This document shows, one piece after another, positions 16,937 to 26,189 of a stretch of 64,000 nucleotides of DNA. Every line of letters begins with the position of its first letter. Position 1 is the first letter of the stretch. The stretch spans positions 12,342 through 76,341 of the forward strand of contig JBFFWQ010000014.1 of assembly GCA_041570195.1 (NCBI GenBank), written 5' to 3'. Below the pieces are notes generated by a model. The model saw only the letters and a list, made by a program, of their open reading frames with translations. It was not told the DNA's origin and ran no database searches. This DNA is from UBA11865 sp041570195. GTDB taxonomy: Bacteria > Chloroflexota > Anaerolineae > Promineifilales > Promineifilaceae. Both the position numbers and the translations under genes were made by a program.

Positions 16937-17164
16937 ATCGGCGGCCGTGACGCAAGGCGTGAGCGGCTGTTCCTATCTTGACTGCTTCGAATGGCTTTGC
17001 GAGAGGATATACGATGCTAACAATGGTGGAGGCAAGCAAAGCGAAAACCGTAGCCAGCGTCTGCGTATTCAGCACGTAATTCCGTTCCTCGGCCGAGGCC
17101 CGACTCATGAACGGCGGCCTGACAGCGGTACATCTTTGCGGCTATGTTACTCTAAATAAGGTGT

Positions 17165-19186
17165 TTACTCATGCCGTAGCGCGGCCACAGGATCCAGGCG
17201 CGCGGCCCGTGCGGCCGGATAGAGGCCGGCTACCACACCTATCAGGGCGGCGAAAATCAACGCCCCGAGCGCCAGCCAGGGCGGGATGACGGACAGGGCG
17301 CCGACGCCGGTCACCCCTTCGTTGACCAGGTATTGGTGTGCGATCCAATCGATAAGCCGGCCCAACAGGGCGCCGACGACCAACCCAAAGAAGCCGCCGA
17401 TCAAACCGATCATGCCCGCTTCGATGGTGAACAGACGACGGATTTCGCCGGCCGATGCGCCCAAGGCCTTGAGAACCCCTATCTCGCGCGTCCGCTCGTA
17501 GATGGCCATCATCATCGTATTAGCCACTCCCAAGGCGGCAACCAGCAAGGCCAGCGCTCCAACGGACCCCAAAAGGGCCTGCAACAATGCCAGGACCTGG
17601 TTTGCCACATCCAATATCGCTTCCAGCGACTGAACTCTCAGGTCGAGTTCCTCGATGGCCGCAGTGACGGCCGGCACAGCGCTCAATTCGGTCGCCTGCA
17701 CCGTCACCTGGTCATATCCTTCGCGTTCAAGTAGCCCAGGATCGTCAAACCACCAGGTTTTCATGGCTTCTCGCTCGTGCAGACCGACGTCGAGCGATCG
17801 GCTGCCGAATCCGCCTTGCACGCCACTTATGGGCATGGGAAATTCCATCGATTCGCCGCGTGGCAGCGTGAGGATTAGGATAATTTCACGGCCGATCAGA
17901 TCGGCATATGTCTCGCCTTCTCCCAAGAGCCGGTCGGCTAGGCCTGCCACCAGCATCGCGCCTTCTTGGCTCTCGACGATATCGCGGCCGGCGAGAACAT
18001 CGGACTGCCCCGGCGGACCAAAGCGAAAAGGCATACCGCCGCTTTGGCTGATGCCTACCGGTATCATTTCGCCTTCCCAAGCCAACTTAATGTCCATGCC
18101 GACCGGCAGGGAAAGAGAAGGCATGACGGCCAGGACATTCTCCATCGCTTCGATCTGGCTTACGATAGACGGCGTCAGGGGCACGATGGGGTCCGGCCGG
18201 GAGAAGGGATCGAATCCGTCTGACTCGCCGAATTGAGGCTGAACGAACAAGTTTTCCAGGCCCACGGTCTCGAAGTTGCGCTGGACCTCGCGCTGTACGC
18301 CTACGCCGAAGGAAACCATGGCCACCAGGGTGACGATGCCAATGAGCACACCGGCCGCAGTCAGGATGTTTCGTACTGGCCTGCGTCTCAAATTACGCAA
18401 GGCGGCCATGATGGTATCGCGCAGCGTGAATTTGCCGGGCGGCGAATCAGCGTCGACAGATTCAGATGCTTCCTGAACGACCGTCTCGGAGAGCGCTGTC
18501 TGGCGCGTCTCAACCTGGTCTATCTGGCCATCGCGCAGGCGGACGATCCGATCGGCATAGCCGGCCACTTCCTGGTCATGGGTTACGACTACCAGCGTGA
18601 TTCCCCCTTCGCGATTTAGGTCGCGCAGCAACTTCATGATCGACCTCCCGGTCGTCGAATCCAAATTGCCGGTAGGTTCGTCGGCCAGAATCAGGTCTGG
18701 CTGGTGAACTAGAGCCCGGGCAATGGCCGTTCGCTGCTGCTCGCCGCCAGAAAGCTCCGCTGGATAATGTTCGAAGCGATCGCCCAGGCCAATGCGCTCT
18801 AACAGCGCTCGCGCCTGCTCCTCGCGCAGATCTTTGGGTTGCCCGGCCAACATGAGCGGTATCGCGACATTCTCGACCGCAGTCAGCCTGGGAAGCAGAT
18901 TAAAGCTCTGGAATACGAAGCCGAGACGCTCTTTTCGGTGGCGCGTCCGTTCCTCGGCCGTGGCGTCGTGCAATGCCAGGCCATTTAGCCATAGTTCGCC
19001 GGCCGATGGCCGATCAAGCCCGCCCAGTAGATTGAGCAAAGTAGATTTGCCGGAGCCGGAAGGGCCGACGAGGGCGATGAATTCGCCTCGGGAGATGGTC
19101 AGGTCCAGACCCTGGAGAGCGTAAACGGTTGAATCGCCCCGCTTGAAAGAGCGCTCAAGAGATTTGATTCGAATTGTATCGGTCAT
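17165..19186 (-). CDS. MacB-type ABC transporter, ATPase fused to FtsX-like permease
   Basis: The 673-residue protein has an ABC ATPase at about 1-225 (Walker A GPSGSGKS, signature LSGGEQQ, Walker B LILADEP, His-loop VVVTHD). A membrane helix lies near 275-295, then a large external MacB-PCD domain and three further helices in an FtsX fold (about 530-665; ANTMMMAIYERTREIGVLKALGA). This is the MacB arrangement. Such transporters use mechanotransmission to move or extract lipoproteins, peptides or toxins rather than transporting through the membrane. No MacA adaptor or TolC is adjacent. The next gene on the same strand is a LolA-like protein transcribed before it, which suggests a lipoprotein-related role. 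Confidence 0.9.
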   Translation of the reverse strand: MTDTIRIKSLERSFKRGDSTVYALQGLDLTISRGEFIALVGPSGSGKSTLLNLLGGLDRPSAGELWLNGLALHDATAEERTRHRKERLGFVFQSFNLLPRLTAVENVAIPLMLAGQPKDLREEQARALLERIGLGDRFEHYPAELSGGEQQRTAIARALVHQPDLILADEPTGNLDSTTGRSIMKLLRDLNREGGITLVVVTHDQEVAGYADRIVRLRDGQIDQVETRQTALSETVVQEASESVDADSPPGKFTLRDTIMAALRNLRRRPVRNILTAAGVLIGIVTLVAMVSFGVGVQREVQRNFETVGLENLFVQPQFGESDGFDPFSRPDPIVPLTPSIVSQIEAMENVLAVMPSLSLPVGMDIKLAWEGEMIPVGISQSGGMPFRFGPPGQSDVLAGRDIVESQEGAMLVAGLADRLLGEGETYADLIGREIILILTLPRGESMEFPMPISGVQGGFGSRSLDVGLHEREAMKTWWFDDPGLLEREGYDQVTVQATELSAVPAVTAAIEELDLRVQSLEAILDVANQVLALLQALLGSVGALALLVAALGVANTMMMAIYERTREIGVLKALGASAGEIRRLFTIEAGMIGLIGGFFGLVVGALLGRLIDWIAHQYLVNEGVTGVGALSVIPPWLALGALIFAALIGVVAGLYPAARAARLDPVAALRHE

Positions 19187-19281
19187 AATAGGCGGGTTGG
19201 GGCGTCAAGACAATCCGGGGACGCCAACGGTCCACTCCTTGGTCGTCCGCTGCGTCCCCAGTCGATAGTAAATAGAAAAAG

Positions 19282-20457
19282 CTATTGCAATGATTCGGCG
19301 AGGGCTAGGGCCTGCTCTGGATTCAGATCGCCGCCGACCAGCAAGAAAACATCGTCTTCCTGCCATATGAGCAATGAGCGGGTCGCTTCGTCGTTGACGT
19401 ATAGCGTGCCTTCAACGCCGCGCACGGTCACCGTTTCACTGCTGGTGGCTTCGGCCGGGATATCCTGGGGAACCTCTGGCCCCTGGGCGATGACAAATGA
19501 TTTGCCATCCGGCAGAGTGAAACGCTGGACTATCGTCCCGGAAAGCTGCTCGCTACCTACCGGCTCTGCGCCAGCTGGCAATTCAGATGGGGTCAGTGCG
19601 CCAGCTTCGGTCGCGTCAACCGACTGGCTGATCGGCTCGATTTGCGCCAGCAGATCGACGGCCTCCAGTACGGTGACGTCATCAGGGATCTCGAAGGTGA
19701 AGATACCTTCGTCAATGGTTTGGTTGATCTGAACCCGCGTAGCTTCTACCTTGACGTTGCCGAGGGTGCTTTCGGCATACTCGGCCGCCAGCGGCAACTG
19801 ATCGCCAGCGCTTAGCCATAGGTTTATGAAGCCGCCGGCGAGCCGTAATTCTTCGGGCATCTGTTCTGGGATAGGCACTAATCGCACAATGTCAGCCTCG
19901 CTATCTCCCACTTGACCCGATCCGTTGCGTTGGGCGGTGAAGTATTGCAACAATTTGGCCACGGCTTCGGCTGGCGTTTGAGGATGATCGGCCGAGGCAG
20001 GATCGAATTCTCCTCCGTAGTCCCACTGACCGCTATACTGGTCCTGGTACGCAGCCAGCTTTTCGGTAAGGAGCGGAGCCAGCTCCTCGGCCTGGCCCAC
20101 GACCACCGTGTCGAGACTCGGATTGTAGAGCCAGAACTGGCGGCCGTCGGAAACAAGCGTTATGCCCACGTGCTCGCTCTCATTAGCGGTCACGATTACT
20201 AGCCGCACGGCCGGCTCGCCATTGGGGCCAGCGTTCAACTTGCCCCAAGCTTCAAAGGAGCCGTTGATAGTTTGCTCCGGCAATTGGGCCTGAACATTGA
20301 CTTCGGCGTAACCACTGGTCACATTGTCAAGGGTTTCTGCCGAACTTATCAGCAGATCTTCCGCGCTGGGAATAACGGTCGCTGCCACCAGGCCCGCGGT
20401 GGTCATTAGTAGTACTATGACCAGGAAGATAACAACGGTTCGTAGCTTAAGATTCAT
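19282..20457 (-). CDS. Exported LolA/RseB-like protein with C-terminal DUF4367-like domain
   Basis: The 391-residue protein has an N-terminal signal or anchor helix (TVVIFLVIVLLMTTAGLVAATV). A beta-rich domain then resembles LolA/RseB lipid- or lipoprotein-binding folds (SAETLDNVTSGYAEVNVQAQ ... GRQFWLYNPSLDTVVVG). The C-terminal segment around residues 290-390 (GVEGTLYVNDEATRSLLIWQEDD) resembles DUF4367. GGAG precedes the ATG. It is followed after 95 bases by the MacB-type transporter, so the pair may handle lipoproteins or sense the envelope. The lack of Lol genes and of clear outer-membrane genes in the window means true LolA function is not established. Confidence 0.75.
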   Translation of the reverse strand: MNLKLRTVVIFLVIVLLMTTAGLVAATVIPSAEDLLISSAETLDNVTSGYAEVNVQAQLPEQTINGSFEAWGKLNAGPNGEPAVRLVIVTANESEHVGITLVSDGRQFWLYNPSLDTVVVGQAEELAPLLTEKLAAYQDQYSGQWDYGGEFDPASADHPQTPAEAVAKLLQYFTAQRNGSGQVGDSEADIVRLVPIPEQMPEELRLAGGFINLWLSAGDQLPLAAEYAESTLGNVKVEATRVQINQTIDEGIFTFEIPDDVTVLEAVDLLAQIEPISQSVDATEAGALTPSELPAGAEPVGSEQLSGTIVQRFTLPDGKSFVIAQGPEVPQDIPAEATSSETVTVRGVEGTLYVNDEATRSLLIWQEDDVFLLVGGDLNPEQALALAESLQ

Positions 20458-20678
20458 GTATGTTAACTCCGCCTTCTACCCTTGTAGAGATTGATATGGG
20501 TTGCTGTAATGATCTGCAAAACAACCCTAACATTATAGGGCTCACTCTTCATAACACCAGCCGGCTCTCATTTGTGACAAATACTAGGTGAGGCTTACGC
20601 TGCAGTTCGGACAGTAAACCGCCAAAGATCGTTAACTCTTTCGTGTTTAGGAATTATCTTTGTAAGGTATGTGACCCG

Positions 20679-21421
20679 ATGCGCTACGTCACATTGCTGC
20701 TCACCCTGGTTAGCCTTGTCATCTACTTCCTAAGGCGTCAGCCGCTGGCCAAGCTGCTCAAACTGCCACTGCCGTAATGCGAGCTGGGAGTTCAGAGAGC
20801 GATATCGTTGCCAATGGCAGACGGCGTTCAATTGCTGACAGATCATTATTGGCCTAAGTTACAGGGCAACCAACCGACGATTCTCATTCTTACGCCATAT
20901 GGGCGGGGAAAAGAAGTCCTTCTTTTGGGTGGTCACCGTTGGCTGAGTTGCCGGCTCAACGATTCGCCGAATGCGGCTATCCCGTCATCGTACAAGGAAC
21001 CCACGTCCGCTACGATTCGGAAGGTAAGTTCGATCCGCACATTAATGAGGCGGCCGACGGCCAGGCCACCGCCGCCTGGATCAGTTGTTAACCGTGGTTT
21101 GACGGCCGGCTCGCCGCCTGGGGCCTAGCTATTTGGTTTACACGCTCTGGGCAGCGGCGATGACCAGCTGGCCCCGGCTAAAGGCAATCGTTCCAATCTT
21201 CACCAGTTCTGAGAACTACAGTGTCACTCACTCGGATGGCGCCTTTGGCCTTGAAACAAGGCTACGATCTTCAGATCTCGAGTGGAGCGCACCCGAGCTG
21301 GAGTCGCAATCCAGGTACCAGCGAACCAGACGCAACAGCTGCAGTAATGGTCACGGCTGAGCAGACTGTGCTACATGATCGGCGACGACCGCCAGTTCTC
21401 ACCGTTCCGAACGTGCTGTGA
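20679..21421 (+). pseudogene. Degraded CocE/NonD-family (X-Pro dipeptidyl-peptidase-like) hydrolase
   Basis: Fragments in three frames align in order to a CocE/NonD hydrolase. They are an N-terminal helix at 20679-20777 ending in TAA, then MADGVQLLTDHYWP near 20814. Next comes, in another frame, AECGYPVIVQGTHVRYDSEGK and DGQATAAWIS followed by a stop. Then come PIFTSSENYSVTHSDGAFGLE and finally the C-terminal jelly-roll piece SSGAHPSWSRNPGTSEPD and QTVLHD. The catalytic GYS-type Ser region reads as a damaged AAWGLAIW. Intact members exceed 550 residues, so much of the middle is also deleted. This is a clear pseudogene with several frameshifts, stops and a deletion. Confidence 0.85.
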
Positions 21422-21617
21422 TTTGTCTACTTAGAAAACGCTATCTAAATTCTCTTAACGAGAATCTAATATGCTGATGATATCATTTGCCCTATTGAAC
21501 GGACTTGGTCACAATCGTGGGGGTTGCAGGTATTAAGCACTCGACTGAACGAAATCCCGTGCGAAACGGGTCCATGTGACAACTTATTGAACAATAGAAA
21601 TAGGCACCCAAACTTTT

Positions 21618-22136
21618 GTGATAAAGCGCTTCTTAAAATCTAGAGAAAGGGGACAAGCCCCGACAAACGTCCCACTTCCGGTAGGCGCATCGGCGCCCGA
21701 ATTCTCGCTACAGTCAGACAGTGGAGCCACGCTAAAGCTCAGCGATCTGCGCGGCCGTCCGGTTGTTTTGGTTTTCTACCCAAAGGACAATAGCTCAGTT
21801 TGCAGCAGCCAATTGGTTCTTTACAATGAGGCCCGGGAAATGTTTGAGGCCCACAATGCGCGAATTGTTGGCATTTCGGTGGACGATCACCTTTCTCATC
21901 AGAAATTCGCCAGGGACCTTAAGCTGAGTTTTCCGTTGTTATCGGACGACGATCCGACCGGCGAAACCGCGAAAGAGTATGGCGTGTACAGTGAGCAAGA
22001 CAAAATCGCGGAAAGGGCCCTCTTTGTGCTAGATGAGGAGGGAAGGATTCATTGGCGTTATGTGGCGCCGCGCGGAGTGAATCCCGGGGCCAACGGCATT
22101 CTTGAAGCGCTGGAATCCTTGGACGCAGGTGATTAG
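21618..22136 (+). CDS. Peroxiredoxin, AhpC-TSA/BCP-like
   Basis: The 172-residue protein has the peroxiredoxin fold with VFYPKDNSSVCSSQL; the peroxidatic Cys replaces the usual PxxxTxxC context by a Ser. No obvious resolving Cys occurs within the usual BCP spacing, so it may work as a 1-Cys enzyme or be recycled by a partner thiol protein. GTG 21618 is the only upstream start found and has a poor ribosome binding site. The next gene, 15 bases downstream on the same strand, carries a CPHC thioredoxin-fold domain, a plausible redox partner. Its role would be reduction of H2O2 or organic peroxides. Confidence 0.85.
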   Translation: MIKRFLKSRERGQAPTNVPLPVGASAPEFSLQSDSGATLKLSDLRGRPVVLVFYPKDNSSVCSSQLVLYNEAREMFEAHNARIVGISVDDHLSHQKFARDLKLSFPLLSDDDPTGETAKEYGVYSEQDKIAERALFVLDEEGRIHWRYVAPRGVNPGANGILEALESLDAGD

Positions 22137-22151
22137 CATAGTCTCGCTCTA

Positions 22152-24050
22152 GTGAGCGCTGATAAAGAGGGTATCTTGTCTGGAGAAAGTAGCACAGAGA
22201 AGGCTCGGCTCGTCGAGCCGACGCGAGCCGACGATCACTTTCAAGGGCCGGCCGATGCCTTGGTGACTTTGGTCGAGTATGGTGACTATCAGTGCCCTCA
22301 CTGCCGATTGGTATACTACAACATCAGGGAGCTGCAAGCCCGCCTGGGCGATCGCCTGCACTATGTCTACCGTCATTTGCCTGTTTCTTCGATGCACCCA
22401 GATGCTCAGCTCGCTGCGGAAGCGGCCGAGGCGGCCGGCGCGCAGGGCAAGTTCTGGGAGATGCACGATAAGCTGTATCAGAATGACCAGTTGGATAGGC
22501 CCCATCTCCTTCGCTATGCGGCTGAGATAGGACTTGACCTCGATCGCTTCCAGGGTGATCTTGACGACCATGCCTTTGCCGAACGGGTGCAGAATGACTT
22601 TGCCGGCGGTATCCGCAGTGGCGTAAATGGCACGCCGACCTTCTTTCTCAACGGAGAACGGTATGACGGATCATGGGACCTCGAATCCCTGGTCGAACTG
22701 GTTCAAAAACCACTAGGGGTGCGCGTACGCTTATTGACGCAGGAGTTTGCCAGCCTTGCTGCCTCAGGTGGGATCGTCCTACTCGTTTGCACCTTAATCG
22801 CGCTCTTCTGGCGCAATTCTCCCTGGGGCGAGACGTACGTTCACTTCTGGGAGACTGAATTATCTGTCACCCTCGCCAATTGGACCTTGTCTGAAAGCCT
22901 GCTGCACTGGATCAACGATGGCCTTATGGTCATTTTCTTCTTCGTGGTCGGTCTGGAGATCAAGCGTGAACTGACGGCCGGCGAGTTGGCTTCACCTCGA
23001 CGCGCGGCACTTCCTGTTGCGGGTGCCATTGGCGGCATGTTGTTTCCGGCCGCGATTTACTTGCTCTTCAACGCGGGTAGTCCCGCTGAGCAGGGTTGGG
23101 GCATTCCGATGGCTACCGATATCGCCTTCAGCCTGGGCATATTGACCATGTTAGGAAGTCGCGTACCCCTTGCGCTCAAGGTCTTCTTCACAGCCCTGGC
23201 CATTGCCGACGATTTGGGAGCAATTCTCGTCATCGCGCTATTCTATACGTCAGATGTTTCTTTGATCGCCCTCGGCATTGCCGGTATTTTCCTAGTAGGT
23301 CTCATAGGCTTGAATCGAGCGCGTGTCTATTCACCCGCACCCTATGTGATTTTCGGCATAGGACTGTGGTTGGCATTTCTTCAATCTGGTGTGCATCCAA
23401 CAGTGGCTGGCGTCTTATTGGCCATCACAATACCAGCACGCAGCCCGGCTAACATGCGCACGTTGCTGGCCCAAGTCCTCACGCTGCTGCAAAGCTTTGA
23501 GTTGCCTGTTCAATGGCGCGAACAGGTCGACAGTCGCCGGCAGGCGGCCGTGAGCACTCTGGAAGAAATCACCGAGAGGATGCAATCTCCCGCTCAGCGA
23601 CTTGAAGATAGACTTGTACCATGGACGACTTATCTCATCCTGCCCCTGTTCGCCCTGGCTAACGCCGGCGTTGTCATCGATCCGGACAGTGTTAGCACGT
23701 TAACGACACCCCTCAGCCTGGGAATCATACTCGGACTGGTGATCGGTAAACCACTGGGCATTACCTTGCTGACCGCCGGCTCCGTCAGGCTCGGCTTGGC
23801 CTCTTTGCCTGGCGGTGTGACCTGGCAACAGTTCTTCAGCGCCAGCGTACTGGCCGGCATTGGCTTCACTATGTCGCTGTTTATAAGCGGTGCGGCGTTC
23901 CGAGGCGAGCCTCTGCTGCAAGAGACGGCTAAACTGGCGATTCTGGTGGCCTCCGTTGTGGCTGCCGCGGTCGGTTCAAGTCTGATGTACCTGACGAGCC
24001 CGAGTGCACGAGGCGCGACCGAAATGAGTGTCGCCGCCGCAACCGACTGA
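22152..24050 (+). CDS. nhaA: DsbA-like thioredoxin domain fused to NhaA Na+/H+ antiporter
   Basis: The 632-residue product begins with a DsbA/thioredoxin_4 domain (about 25-190) with active site C48-P-H-C51 and a GTPTFF cis-Pro loop. It continues directly into an NhaA antiporter (about 200-615) with VVGLEIKRELTAGEL, MATDIAFSLGI, and the paired Asp D353-D354 in AIADDLGAI that bind the ion. There is a cytoplasmic-loop insertion after the sixth helix region (EQVDSRRQAAVSTLEEI). Antiport exchanges Na+ for H+. The thiol domain lies N-terminal without a signal peptide, so it is probably cytoplasmic. GTG 22152 or TTG 22174 could be the start. It follows a peroxiredoxin gene by 15 bases. Confidence 0.9.
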   Translation: MSADKEGILSGESSTEKARLVEPTRADDHFQGPADALVTLVEYGDYQCPHCRLVYYNIRELQARLGDRLHYVYRHLPVSSMHPDAQLAAEAAEAAGAQGKFWEMHDKLYQNDQLDRPHLLRYAAEIGLDLDRFQGDLDDHAFAERVQNDFAGGIRSGVNGTPTFFLNGERYDGSWDLESLVELVQKPLGVRVRLLTQEFASLAASGGIVLLVCTLIALFWRNSPWGETYVHFWETELSVTLANWTLSESLLHWINDGLMVIFFFVVGLEIKRELTAGELASPRRAALPVAGAIGGMLFPAAIYLLFNAGSPAEQGWGIPMATDIAFSLGILTMLGSRVPLALKVFFTALAIADDLGAILVIALFYTSDVSLIALGIAGIFLVGLIGLNRARVYSPAPYVIFGIGLWLAFLQSGVHPTVAGVLLAITIPARSPANMRTLLAQVLTLLQSFELPVQWREQVDSRRQAAVSTLEEITERMQSPAQRLEDRLVPWTTYLILPLFALANAGVVIDPDSVSTLTTPLSLGIILGLVIGKPLGITLLTAGSVRLGLASLPGGVTWQQFFSASVLAGIGFTMSLFISGAAFRGEPLLQETAKLAILVASVVAAAVGSSLMYLTSPSARGATEMSVAAATD

Positions 24051-24115
24051 GCGAGAGGGCAATATCAAGTCCAGCCAGCAAAAACGAATCCGGGCCAGTA
24101 ATGTTAGGTTCCAGA

Positions 24116-26020
24116 CTACTGGCCTAGCGACCTGGTCGCCGACGCTACGCTCCTAGTCGCCGATGCCAAATCCAAAGCGACAAGATGACCACCACCAACA
24201 TTAACTAGCAGGCGTTTGCCCCCGGCCGGGTGGACGCTGCCATGGCGTGTTAGTGGCGTTCTGGTGCCGCCGTTGAAGAGACGTATTAACGATATCGCCT
24301 CGGTGTCTACGGCAAATACCGAGACAGTCCCCGAGATGCCACTCTCTTCTTGAACGACCAGGTAAGGCAGGTCGTCAACCATAAGCAGGCTGGGCGTTCC
24401 GGCTATAGTCCGCGGCAGCGCCCGCTGCCATATCACTTCGCCGTTGGCGTCGAAAAGGATCAGCCTTCGTTCGGACCAATTCGCGTAAGCCAGCAATATC
24501 CGCCCGTCTTTCAGGGCGAGCACATCACCACCAAGTAACCTGTCCTGCGGCCATTCGCTGAGGAATTCGCTTGAACTGTTAGCCGGATTCAGCCTAAACA
24601 AGCCACTACGATTGAATAAGATCGCCTCGTGATCTTGATCAGCCAGCAGCCCGCCCAATAGGCCTTGCCACTGACGTGGCCCGGAGTCATCGATCGTCCA
24701 CAGTGAATACTCACTGCCGGCCGTGGATATCAAAAGCTGATCGCCGACCGCCACCCAATCAAGTGGGCTGTCGAAATCCTCTAACTGCCATAGCACTAGC
24801 CCACCGGCGGACAGTGCTGTCATCGTGTCTCGGACAACCACAATAAGCCCACCGTCAGGCAGTGGAATCATTGTCGGGCGTCCTACCATACTGAGTTCGA
24901 CTGTCCAAACTGGTTCCATATCGGCCTCGGATGTGGATTCCTGGTCCTCGCTAGCAGATCCAGGTAGCCGAAATGCTCCAACCCGGCCGACTCTGTCGGC
25001 CACGTACAGAAGTGGCCGAACCGCATCCAACATCGCTTCGTTGATGTACTCCTCTGACTCCAATGACCAACGATTATTGCCGTTCGTTACGTCGAGCCCA
25101 ACAACTTTGCCGTCCTCCAGTAACACGAATGTATGGTCATCGTGGACGCCGACTCCGTCTTTGCCCCGGCTGGCAGGTGGCCGCAACCACTCAACACCAG
25201 GTGAAACGCTCATTCGCTCTTGCCAGATCGTCGTCGAAGGTGGCTTCCACCCGGCCAGCGTCGGGTCTTGCCACCAGTAGCCAGTGCCCGGCTCATCGGG
25301 CATGTGTGTGCGAATCTCGAAGTGCAGGTGTGGTCCCGTCGTGGGCCTGCCAATCGTGCCCACCTGTTCGCCTCTCCGTACGCATTCACCGTTGGTCAAT
25401 ACCACGCTGTCCGGATGAAGATGGCCATAGAACGACAGAACTTGTCGCCCGTCGGCAAAGGTGTGCCGAACGATGACCACGCCTTGATCGCGACCCCAGC
25501 CATTTGGAGCGGCATAAGTTACCCGGCCGTGTCCAATACTGTAGACCGGGGAGCCAAAACTTGCGCGCCAGGGGCTCATCCACCAGTCTTCACCGGCGTG
25601 ATACTTCTCATACCGCCCCCGATACATGCCGAAGTCGCCGCCTCCACGGGCCACACCATCTCCCTCAGGGGGATTGAGCGGGAAATCAAACAGGTCTACG
25701 AGGCCACAAAGCGGGCCATCCTGTGATGTCGATTCCTGCAGGCTAACTGCGCGCGGATTACCGGATGCGGAGATTGGCTGGGCAATTGGCGTTGGCGTCG
25801 GCGTAGGGGTTGACGTTAGGGTCGGCGTTGGCGTTGGTGTGGTCGTCAAAGTGACAGTCGCGGTTTGTGAGGGCGCTGGCGTCGACCGAGTTCTCGTAAC
25901 TAATTCTACTGTTCGTGCCGTGGCCCGCTCGACCGGCTCGTCTTCTGGTCTAGCGGTTTTCTCGCTCCGGCAGCCAACCAAGACAATTATGGCAAGAAGT
26001 ATCATAAGTATTTGCCGCAT
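24116..26020 (-). CDS. Lipoprotein with M23 (LytM) peptidase domain and PQQ-like beta-propeller
   Basis: The 634-residue protein has a lipobox (LAIIVLVGC), a long Thr/Pro linker (about 45-85), an M23 domain (about 105-260) and then a PQQ/quinoprotein-like propeller (about 270-620; TNGNNRWSLES, GKVVGLD, DANGEVIWQRAL). M23 features present are the zinc site YHAGEDWW, GHLHPD and GPHLHFEIR. This suggests an active peptidoglycan endopeptidase anchored outside the membrane, with the propeller binding a partner or polymer. The last residues carry a near-perfect ATRSVAS duplication. No co-directional neighbour lies within an operon distance. Confidence 0.88.
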   Translation of the reverse strand: MRQILMILLAIIVLVGCRSEKTARPEDEPVERATARTVELVTRTRSTPAPSQTATVTLTTTPTPTPTLTSTPTPTPTPIAQPISASGNPRAVSLQESTSQDGPLCGLVDLFDFPLNPPEGDGVARGGGDFGMYRGRYEKYHAGEDWWMSPWRASFGSPVYSIGHGRVTYAAPNGWGRDQGVVIVRHTFADGRQVLSFYGHLHPDSVVLTNGECVRRGEQVGTIGRPTTGPHLHFEIRTHMPDEPGTGYWWQDPTLAGWKPPSTTIWQERMSVSPGVEWLRPPASRGKDGVGVHDDHTFVLLEDGKVVGLDVTNGNNRWSLESEEYINEAMLDAVRPLLYVADRVGRVGAFRLPGSASEDQESTSEADMEPVWTVELSMVGRPTMIPLPDGGLIVVVRDTMTALSAGGLVLWQLEDFDSPLDWVAVGDQLLISTAGSEYSLWTIDDSGPRQWQGLLGGLLADQDHEAILFNRSGLFRLNPANSSSEFLSEWPQDRLLGGDVLALKDGRILLAYANWSERRLILFDANGEVIWQRALPRTIAGTPSLLMVDDLPYLVVQEESGISGTVSVFAVDTEAISLIRLFNGGTRTPLTRHGSVHPAGGKRLLVNVGGGHLVALDLASATRSVASATRSLGQ

Positions 26021-26189
26021 GATCCAGAATCATAACCGCAGTTGTTGGATCTGGGCAGTGATTTAGGGTCGCTATTAAGGTAGCCAAACGTTGGCCACGC
26101 AACCATTCGTTCGCCTCAACCGCGCCAAGGCCTGCAGTAATACTGGCGACTGAATCGGCCGCCGAAGGCGCCCCTGATTGGCGGCAATC
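25983..26189 (-). pseudogene. Possible remnant of a ThiF/E1-like protein C-terminus
   Basis: An open minus-strand frame contains GAPSAADSVASITAGLGAVEANEWLRG and ends in NTYDTSCHNC, recalling the conserved C-terminal part of ThiF/E1-family proteins (small-residue helix, then a terminal zinc-binding CxxC). The N-terminal nucleotide-binding domain is absent. It overlaps the start of the M23 lipoprotein in another frame, so it would be a non-functional relic, or chance similarity. Confidence 0.25.

Noticed and set aside
18233..18619. Plus-strand frames within the MacB-type gene
   Set aside because: Shadows of a well-supported minus-strand ABC transporter.
25790..25880. Repetitive GTTGGCGT-like sequence as a CRISPR or satellite
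   Set aside because: It encodes the Thr/Pro linker of the M23 lipoprotein in its reading frame; no spacers exist. The same holds for 34900-35100 in the PPC lipoprotein.
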